This document shows positions 27,017 to 32,168 of a stretch of DNA of 32,168 bases, piece by piece. How positions within the stretch are numbered: position 1 is the stretch's first letter; each line of letters starts with the position of its first letter. Below the pieces are notes generated by a model. That model searched no databases. It was not told the DNA's origin and saw only the letters and a list, made by a program, of their open reading frames with translations. The translations under genes were made by a program, and so were the position numbers. This DNA comes from Limnohabitans sp. Lineage in GTDB: Bacteria > Pseudomonadota > Gammaproteobacteria > Burkholderiales > Burkholderiaceae_C. The DNA lies in contig VERE01000033.1 of assembly GCA_018882835.1 (NCBI GenBank), positions 1 through 32,168 on the forward strand, read 5' to 3'.

Positions 27017-28420
27017 TCAAGGCGCCTCGAATTCATCAGGGAAAAATGTCGACAACGCGTAGCGTGCCACGACTTCACCGTGTTCTTGCACAAAGTGCCC
27101 TGCCTGCGGCAAGATCAAGGGCGTTGGGCAGCCGCGAATTTGCGCTTGCAGGGTTTGCATCACGGGCAAGCCCAATACCGGGTCTTGTTCACCCACCACC
27201 ATGCAGGACTGACCACGCCAATCATCACGCCAAAAGCGAGCCGCTTGGCGAGCTATTTCAGCACCAGGACTGTCTGAAAATTCAGGAACCATGGGTGGAA
27301 AAGCACGCAAAGCCGCACGGTGCCCGGCGTCGGGAAATGGCGCGTTGTAGGCTTCGCACTCCGCCTCAGACATGTGAGGGTTGCCGCGCCCGAACAAACG
27401 ACCGACATCAAACAAGGGCTTGTTCGCACACATCTCGCGCCATGCCAGAAAGCCCGGCGACAGGGGTTGCTCGCCCGTGGCAAGCGTTGTGTTCATCACC
27501 AACAAATGGCTGTAGCGCTCTGGTGCAGCCATGGGCAAAGTCAACCCGAGAATGCCGCCCCAATCCTGGACCACCAGATGAATGTTGCGCAGGTTCAAGC
27601 GCTCCACAAATTCCAGCAGCACCTGTCGATGCCACTCGAACTGATGGGCCGATGCTTTTTTGGGTTTGTCGCTTTTACCGAACCCTGGCAAATCAGGCAC
27701 CACCACCCGATGGCCTGCGGCTAAAAAATGCGGCAGCATTTTTCGATACAGATAGCTCCACGCGGGGTTGCCGTGCAGGCACAGCCAGGTGATTGTGGCG
27801 TCTTGGGGGCCTTCGTCCAAGTAATGCATGCGCAAGCCCTGAAGGCTTGGCAAATCGTTCAGGTAATGCGGCGCCCAAGGGTAGCCTGGCAAGTTCTCAA
27901 AACGAGCCTCCGGGGTTCGCACGGCATCTTCTCGCAAATTCATCTGGTGGCTGCTCCGATGCAAAGATTGTGAGGTACGCCGGGCTTGAAAAAAATGTTG
28001 CAACAGGTCGCGACAGGCCTCGCCCAGAACACCGCCTTGCACCTGGGTTTGGTGGTTCAAGCTCGGCTCGTCAAACAAATTCAGCACCGAACCTGCGGCA
28101 CCTGTCTTGGGATCAGAGGCGCCAAATACCACGCGCTTCAAACGCGCGTGCAACATGGCACCAGAGCACATGACGCAAGGCTCAAGCGTGACGTACATGC
28201 TGCACTCCGACAGACGGTAATTGCCTAGATGGGCAGCAGCTGAACGAAGGGCCTGCATTTCCGCGTGCGCCGTGGGATCATGGTGGTCGATCGGAGCGTT
28301 GTGGCCGCGGCCAATCACGTGGCCATCATGGACCACGATCGCACCGACAGGAACTTCGCCTGCTTGTTGAGCCGAGCGAGCCTCTTGCAGGGCCAGGCGC
28401 ATGTAATCCTGGTCGTTCAC
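27017..28420 (-). CDS. tadA: Fusion of tRNA adenosine deaminase TadA with a haloalkane dehalogenase-like alpha/beta hydrolase
   Basis: A single 467-codon frame carries two complete enzymes. Residues 1-155 are TadA, which makes inosine at position 34 of tRNA-Arg(ACG): zinc/catalytic motif H52-A-E54 and P81-C82-V-M-C85 are intact, and the segment ends at QHFFQARRTS where stand-alone TadA ends. Residues 160-467 (308 aa) match subfamily I haloalkane dehalogenases related to DhlA: RTPEARFENLPGYP, HGNPAWSYLYRKM, nucleophile D286 with halide-binding W287 (VVQDWGG), a second Trp W327 (FLAWREM), acid D413 and H442 (QAGHFVQEHGE). No stop codon or frameshift separates them. An internal ATG at 27943 preceded by GGAG (10-base gap) could also give a free hydrolase. 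The start is GTG 28420, overlapping the upstream stop as GTGA. Enzyme activity on halogenated compounds is inferred from conserved residues only. Confidence 0.88.
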   Translation of the reverse strand: MNDQDYMRLALQEARSAQQAGEVPVGAIVVHDGHVIGRGHNAPIDHHDPTAHAEMQALRSAAAHLGNYRLSECSMYVTLEPCVMCSGAMLHARLKRVVFGASDPKTGAAGSVLNLFDEPSLNHQTQVQGGVLGEACRDLLQHFFQARRTSQSLHRSSHQMNLREDAVRTPEARFENLPGYPWAPHYLNDLPSLQGLRMHYLDEGPQDATITWLCLHGNPAWSYLYRKMLPHFLAAGHRVVVPDLPGFGKSDKPKKASAHQFEWHRQVLLEFVERLNLRNIHLVVQDWGGILGLTLPMAAPERYSHLLVMNTTLATGEQPLSPGFLAWREMCANKPLFDVGRLFGRGNPHMSEAECEAYNAPFPDAGHRAALRAFPPMVPEFSDSPGAEIARQAARFWRDDWRGQSCMVVGEQDPVLGLPVMQTLQAQIRGCPTPLILPQAGHFVQEHGEVVARYALSTFFPDEFEAP

Positions 28421-29052
28421 GGTTTCACACCCATGCCCAAACGGTCCATCCAGACAGCCAGAGCTTGCTCATCGGCTGTTCCTTTCGCGTATTGTTCGCG
28501 CATGGCTGCATGGGCCTCGGGTCGGTGCTGGTTCAGCTTCAGTTTGGACTCCACACAGACGATGCGAAGCGAAAAGCCGACGATGGCCGATAGCATCTTG
28601 TCCTGGTAGTCGGTGGGCAGGCTTCGCCACTGGGCAGCGTATGACGGTTCGTGTTGGGCAATCAGTTGCTTCAACAAGTGGTCCTTGGCTTCGGCCTGCG
28701 GGATCAATGAAGCTTCAACCTGGCAATGCACTGCCAGGTAATTCCAGGTCGGCACGCGCACCAAGTCGGGATACACGGTTGGGGACAAGTAGCCTTGAGG
28801 CCCCCTGAAAATCACCAATGCATTGGGCCGCGCCTGCAAGTATTGCCAGTGCGGATTGCCTTTGGCCACATGGCCCAGCAACAGCCCCTGCCCTTCACCC
28901 GCCACGCGATGCAGCGGCAGGTGCGTGGTAAATGGAATGCCATCGTCGTCCACGCTGATCAGGGTGGCCAGGGGATGCTCTTGCATCAAGGTCCAGGCCA
29001 GCGCGTCGTCCTTGGCTTTGAACTGCACTGGCAGATAGGTGGAGGATTTCAT
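28417..29052 (-). CDS. PaiB-like FMN-binding protein (annotated family: negative transcriptional regulator)
   Basis: The 211-aa product belongs to the PaiB family, named after a Bacillus protein affecting sporulation and protease genes, with a split-barrel flavin-binding fold. Visible motifs are the N-terminal STYLPVQF, THLPLHRV, LLGHVAKGNPHW, GYLSPTVYPDLVRVPTWNYLAVHC and the C-terminal VGFSLRIVCVESKLKLNQHRP. ATG 29052 fits the family N-terminus; upstream GTG/TTG codons in the same frame to 29106 are possible, and the ribosome site is weak. It overlaps the tadA start by four bases and so is the first gene of the paiB-tadA-ldcA transcript. Whether it regulates anything is unknown; many members may simply be flavoproteins. 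Confidence 0.85.
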   Translation of the reverse strand: MKSSTYLPVQFKAKDDALAWTLMQEHPLATLISVDDDGIPFTTHLPLHRVAGEGQGLLLGHVAKGNPHWQYLQARPNALVIFRGPQGYLSPTVYPDLVRVPTWNYLAVHCQVEASLIPQAEAKDHLLKQLIAQHEPSYAAQWRSLPTDYQDKMLSAIVGFSLRIVCVESKLKLNQHRPEAHAAMREQYAKGTADEQALAVWMDRLGMGVKP

Positions 29053-29053
29053 A

Positions 29054-29096
29054 CTTTGTATTGTTCTGCCATACGACACCTGTCGTCGCTTTGTAT
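29054..29096 (-). promoter_or_regulatory. Paired direct repeats and an inverted repeat in the paiB upstream region
   Basis: On the minus strand ATACAAAG occurs twice, at 29096-29089 and 29061-29054, 35 bases apart in the same orientation. Between them lies a perfect inverted repeat, ACGACA (29073-29078) and TGTCGT (29081-29086). Widely spaced direct repeats with an ATAC core resemble sites of MocR/GntR-type regulators such as GabR and PdxR; this is an analogy and no such regulator is in the window. Confidence 0.35.
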
Positions 29097-29208
29097 CGTT
29101 TGACAACTATAACCAAGTCGGCTACTTGTCTGTTGACGCCCAGTTTCTTGACGGCGTGCCACGGCAGCAGCATCATCCCTGTCCAACAGGCTAAACAGGG
29201 AGTGAAGA

Positions 29209-30108
29209 TTGGCCAAACAAGACAAGCCCGTTGTGGGAATCATCGGACTGGGCATCATGGGCGGCATGATGGCCGAAACACTGCTCCAACAGGGCTACAA
29301 GGTGATAGGTTTCGATATTGCCATCCCGTGCAAACAGCGCCTGCGCCAAGCCGGTGGCAGGGTCGTACGTTCCAACGCACAGGTGGCACTGGAGAGCGAC
29401 GTTGTGATCATTTCACTGGCCAGTTCTGAGGCACTGGCACACGTCGTCGACGAGCTGGCCAGCGTGCCTCACCAGGGTGGAAAACAAATTGTCATCGAGA
29501 CCAGCACGTTGCCCCTGGCGGACAAGCAAGCTGCGGCCAAGGCGCTGACCAAGCAGTCACGCACCATGCTGGACTGCCCCATCAGCGGAACGGCGGCCCG
29601 CATGAAAGACCGCGCCTGGACCGTCTATGTCAGCGGCCCGCCCAAAGCTTGCAAGCAAGTGGCCCCCCTTTTTCAGGTGTTCACGGATATGGCGCCTTAT
29701 GTCGGCGCCCTGGGATCGGGAACCAAACTCAAATTTGCAGCCAATCACCTGGTGGCGATCTACAACGTGGCTTACGCTGAAATGGTCAATCTCTGCCGCA
29801 AAATGGATCTTGACCCCCAAGTGGTGCTCGAGCACTTCGGCAACAGCCCGGTGCTAGGGACTGGCGTCATGCGTCTGCGGGTGCCCTTCATGATTGATCG
29901 GCAGTACACGCCCCCCACCATGAAAGTGCAGGTCTGGCAAAAGGACATGCAAGTCATTGGTGACATGGCGAAATCGGTGAACTGCCCGACGCCCTTGTTT
30001 CAAACCTGCGCATCGGTTTACACCGCCGCGATGGCCATGGGCCTGTCGCAAAGTGACACCGCCAGCACGGCTGAAGTGTTGGCCCTGATGTCAGGCCAGG
30101 AACAATGA
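29209..30108 (+). CDS. NAD(P)-dependent beta-hydroxyacid dehydrogenase (3-hydroxyisobutyrate dehydrogenase family)
   Basis: This 299-aa enzyme probably oxidises a beta-hydroxyacid or reduces the corresponding semialdehyde. The Rossmann motif GIIGLGIMGG is at residues 10-19, the substrate loop DCPISGTAARMKD at 122-134 (family: D-x-P-x-S-G), and the catalytic lysine is K175 in GSGTKLKFAANH with N179; the usual NN pair reads AN. The start is TTG 29209: an in-frame TGA at 29203 blocks anything further upstream, GGGAG sits at 29198-29202, and later ATGs fall inside the Rossmann motif. It stands alone on the plus strand, divergent from the paiB gene and convergent with the decarboxylase-like gene. 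Substrate (tartronate semialdehyde, 3-hydroxyisobutyrate or another) is unresolved. Confidence 0.88.
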   Translation: MAKQDKPVVGIIGLGIMGGMMAETLLQQGYKVIGFDIAIPCKQRLRQAGGRVVRSNAQVALESDVVIISLASSEALAHVVDELASVPHQGGKQIVIETSTLPLADKQAAAKALTKQSRTMLDCPISGTAARMKDRAWTVYVSGPPKACKQVAPLFQVFTDMAPYVGALGSGTKLKFAANHLVAIYNVAYAEMVNLCRKMDLDPQVVLEHFGNSPVLGTGVMRLRVPFMIDRQYTPPTMKVQVWQKDMQVIGDMAKSVNCPTPLFQTCASVYTAAMAMGLSQSDTASTAEVLALMSGQEQ

Positions 30109-30138
30109 AAGCAAACCGCGTGAGATAACCACCCAGCC

Positions 30139-30615
30139 TCAGGCTGTCTTGCGGCGCTTTTTGGCCGGCTTGATGTCTTTTTGAAGGTCCGGCATCGCCT
30201 CACGGATGGCATGCATGGCATCGATAGTGGCGGGTCCGCCGCAATAAAGAAAGGCCTGCAGCAGAATTTCTGGCAGCAATTCTGGCGCCACACCATTGCG
30301 CAAGGCACCGCGTAAATGTATTTGCAATTCGCGCGGGCGGTTCAAGGCAATGCACATTGCCATGGTCATGAGACTGCGTTCTCGCAGCGTCAAGCCTTCC
30401 CGCGTCCAGACGCTGCCCCAGGCAAACTCGGTGGCCAATTCCTGAAAGGGCAAAGACAATTCATCCGCGCCTTCAAACGCCCGTTGCACATAGTCAGGCC
30501 CCAGCACTTGGCTGCGGATGGCCAGTCCCTCCTGAAAGGCGGCAGAGCGGTGATTTTTCGCAACTTTGGCAGCCCGTTTCAGGGCCTCCGGGGCCGGGGT
30601 TTTGGGTTTGGGCAT
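30139..30615 (-). CDS. Carboxymuconolactone decarboxylase family protein
   Basis: The 158-aa protein has one CMD domain (about 20-140) with the pattern seen in PcaC-like members: LTLRERSLMTMAMCIAL, LQIHLRGALRNGVAPELLPEILLQAFLYCGGPATIDAMHAIREA. The AhpD-type CxxC redox pair is absent. A lysine/arginine-rich tail (KKRRK) ends the protein. ATG 30615 is two bases after the stop of the Bug-family binding-protein gene; a longer frame to 30660 overlaps that gene and is rejected. PcaC acts in protocatechuate breakdown, but distant relatives have many roles and no other protocatechuate genes are nearby. Confidence 0.85.
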   Translation of the reverse strand: MPKPKTPAPEALKRAAKVAKNHRSAAFQEGLAIRSQVLGPDYVQRAFEGADELSLPFQELATEFAWGSVWTREGLTLRERSLMTMAMCIALNRPRELQIHLRGALRNGVAPELLPEILLQAFLYCGGPATIDAMHAIREAMPDLQKDIKPAKKRRKTA

Positions 30616-30617
30616 GG

Positions 30618-31646
30618 TCAATCTGCCTTGATGTTGGCGTCGCGCACGACTTTGCCCCACTTCACGATCTCATTCTTGATGTAAAGCGTAAATTCCTCGG
30701 GGGTGTCACCCACAGGGAGGGCACCTTGTTGGTTCAATTTATCGGCAACTTCTTTGTCACTCAGAATGTCGGCCACATCACGTTGAATTTTCCGGACAAT
30801 GTCCGCAGGAGTGTTGGCAGGGGCCACCAGGCCCACCCAGGAATAGGCCTCGTAGCCTGGCACGCCGCTTTCCGAAAGGGTGGGGATGTCAGGCAAGGAA
30901 GGAAGACGCTTGGCGCTTCCTACGGCCAAGCCTCTCAGTTGGCCATTTCTGACTTGTTGAATCACGGACGGGATGCTGCTGTAGAGCATTTGCACCTGAC
31001 CTGCGACCAGATCGGTCAATGCAGGGCCCTGCCCTTTGTAGGGTATGTGCACGGTCTGCACACCTGCCATGGTGTTGAACAACTCACCCGCCAGGTGGCC
31101 AGAGTTGCCACTGCCGGGAGAGGCATAAGACAACTGGCCAGGCTTGGCTTTGGCAAAAGCCACCAATTCGCGCACATTCTTGGCTGGCACCGATGGATGG
31201 GTCACCAATAGCAATGGAAAGTTCACCAGGTTGGTGATCGGTGTAAAGTCTTTCAGCGGGTCATAAGGCAAGCGCGCATACAAGCTGGGGTTGACTGCCA
31301 AGGGGCCAGCCGCCCCCACCGCCAGGGTGTAGCCGTCGGGCGCAGCCTGGGTCAGGGCCTGTAAGCCCACAATGCCATTGGCACCGGCGCGGTTCTCGAC
31401 CACCACGGTTTGGCCCCAGCGATCGGTGAGTTTTTGAGCGATCACACGGCCGATCACGTCGTTGCCACCGCCAGGGGGAAAGGGCACGATCAGCTTGACG
31501 GTCTTGTTGGGGTAGGTTGTTTGGGCAAGCAATGGCCCAGCCACGCAGGCCAATGCGAGCGCGGCAAAGGCTGACAAAGCTCTGCGTCCGATCCAGACTG
31601 CTGCGGGTTTGTCTGCGATGGCGAAAGGGTGTTTAGCAGTGCGCAT
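30618..31646 (-). CDS. Bug-family (tripartite tricarboxylate transporter) periplasmic substrate-binding protein
   Basis: This 342-aa TctC/Bug-type binding protein captures a carboxylated solute in the periplasm. A signal peptide with an arginine pair spans about residues 20-42 (GRRALSAFAALALACVAGPLLAQ). Family hallmarks follow: YPNKTVKLIVPFPPGGGNDVIGRVIA, VVVENRAGANGIVG, DGYTLAVG, HIPYKGQGPALTDLVAGQVQ and IPTLSESGVPGYEAYSWVGLVAP. TctA/TctB membrane subunits are not adjacent, which is normal for the many orphan Bug proteins of Burkholderiales. It is the first gene of a two-gene minus-strand unit with the CMD-family protein; the ligand is unknown. Confidence 0.93.
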   Translation of the reverse strand: MRTAKHPFAIADKPAAVWIGRRALSAFAALALACVAGPLLAQTTYPNKTVKLIVPFPPGGGNDVIGRVIAQKLTDRWGQTVVVENRAGANGIVGLQALTQAAPDGYTLAVGAAGPLAVNPSLYARLPYDPLKDFTPITNLVNFPLLLVTHPSVPAKNVRELVAFAKAKPGQLSYASPGSGNSGHLAGELFNTMAGVQTVHIPYKGQGPALTDLVAGQVQMLYSSIPSVIQQVRNGQLRGLAVGSAKRLPSLPDIPTLSESGVPGYEAYSWVGLVAPANTPADIVRKIQRDVADILSDKEVADKLNQQGALPVGDTPEEFTLYIKNEIVKWGKVVRDANIKAD

Positions 31647-31836
31647 GGGTTATTCCCACTCAATAACAACACAATAAAAAACATAAATTAAATCAATAGT
31701 TTGCAATGATTGAAATGGAGTGTGTAACATTTGTGTATCTTTTGGTGACATACGACAGTTCAGTAATTCGCAAAAAGCTGTTCAAAAACAAAGCCTAACA
31801 GATTTCAATGTTGCACGCTGTGCGACGAAAAGAGTG
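31647..31836. other. AT-rich intergenic stretch before the Bug-family gene
   Basis: This 190-base gap is markedly AT-rich compared with the rest of the window. It should hold the Bug-gene promoter on the minus strand: TTTCAA and TTTAAT spaced 17 bases apart can be found there, but the match is weak. No hairpin with a T-run convincingly ends the DUF4268 gene. Confidence 0.35.
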
Positions 31837-32168
31837 CTACTCAATGTCAAGTTTGCGAACCCGTTTACGAAAAACACCATCAAGCTTTTCCAACTTTTCA
31901 GCAAGCCAATTAAACTGATTAGTCCAGTCTTGTTCGTTTCTAAAGTCAGCTTTATCTTTAGTCACAGTGACATAAGATTCCTTACCATCTGGCAATTCAT
32001 TCCATTCTAAAGCGCCGCCAAATTCAGCTTCAATAGCCTCTTTATCAGAATAGAATGCAAAGTAGATAGCTTTTGAGGACTGTGTTTTGAATCGAAAATC
32101 AGCCGAAATAATAGACTTAAGACTATTAACCCTCGCAGTAAGCCAAAAGCCACTTTTTCCAATACTCA
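31837..32168 (-). CDS. C-terminal part of a DUF4268 domain protein (5' end outside the window)
   Basis: The minus strand is open from the window edge to a TAG at 31839-31837, giving 109 residues with no start codon in view. The peptide contains SIGKSGFWLTARV, IYFAFYSDKEAIEAEFGG, LEWNELPDGKES, and a tail DWTNQFNWLAEKLEKLDGVFRKRVRKL. This order (helix with EAIEAE, then LEW-x-ELP, then a W-rich helix with vF at the end) matches the DUF4268 domain usually found at the C-terminus of proteins of ~300 aa whose N-terminal half can be nuclease-like. Biochemical function is unknown. Codon use is AT-rich, unlike all other genes here, which suggests recent transfer. Confidence 0.72.
   Translation of the reverse strand, partial: SIGKSGFWLTARVNSLKSIISADFRFKTQSSKAIYFAFYSDKEAIEAEFGGALEWNELPDGKESYVTVTKDKADFRNEQDWTNQFNWLAEKLEKLDGVFRKRVRKLDIE

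Noticed and set aside
29100..29105. Perfect TTGACA -35 hexamer upstream of the hydroxyacid dehydrogenase
   Set aside because: At 16-18 bases spacing there is no acceptable -10 (TACTTG at best), so it was not listed as a promoter.
31793..31799. GCCTAAC, which fits the outer core of an integron attC site
   Set aside because: No matching GTTRRRY core was found within a suitable distance downstream and no stem of attC type is present; a 7-base match is expected by chance.
31720..32010. 96-codon plus-strand reading frame starting with GTG
   Set aside because: It overlaps the DUF4268 reading frame on the other strand, has a low-complexity Phe/Ile/Lys-rich product without a motif, and has no ribosome site.

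Overview
The window looks like a chromosome segment from a betaproteobacterium of the order Burkholderiales, probably close to Comamonadaceae. The grounds are a moderately high-GC coding style, a Bug-family (tripartite tricarboxylate) solute-binding protein, the gene order ygfZ / mltG-tmk-holB-tatD, and LivGF next to acyl-CoA genes. No rRNA, tRNA, insertion sequence or CRISPR array was seen. The placement is inferred from gene content; no phylogeny was run.

Region 1 (1-10778, all +) is a catabolic cluster. The ends of a branched-chain-type ABC importer (livG, cut by the window edge, and livF) are followed by an enoyl-CoA hydratase/3-hydroxyacyl-CoA dehydrogenase, a thiolase, a long acyl-CoA dehydrogenase, an SDR, a hotdog thioesterase, a zinc-free MDR reductase, a GST-like protein and a second SDR. 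It contains a full beta-oxidation spiral, but no CoA ligase and no regulator are visible, so the substrate is unknown. A probable TetR-type operator precedes the hydratase/dehydrogenase gene. A strong intrinsic terminator lies just before the acyl-CoA dehydrogenase, so the cluster is probably at least two expression units.

Region 2 (10851-20259) is mostly housekeeping: tex, a patatin-like lipase, then on the minus strand ygfZ, an HSL-type esterase and a GNAT acetyltransferase, all tightly overlapped. Divergent from these is the operon mltG-tmk-holB-tatD. The start codons of ygfZ and mltG overlap in a single CATG.

Region 3 (20298-24420) holds a secreted ankyrin-repeat protein with an AT-rich 5' end. 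Next comes a minus-strand pair: a periplasmic amino-acid-type binding protein and a membrane hybrid histidine kinase. No ABC permease or ATPase adjoins them, so the binding protein may act in signalling.

Region 4 (24543-29052, minus) is a PaiB-like flavoprotein, a TadA protein fused in frame to a haloalkane-dehalogenase-like hydrolase, an LD-carboxypeptidase, and an aldehyde dehydrogenase with its own promoter, palindromic operator and terminator. The fusion is the most unusual protein in the window.

Region 5 (29209-32168) has a beta-hydroxyacid dehydrogenase on the plus strand. On the minus strand are a Bug-family binding protein with a carboxymuconolactone-decarboxylase-like protein. The last 520 bases are AT-rich and contain the 3' end of a DUF4268 gene that runs off the window, possibly the edge of a horizontally acquired or defence-type island.
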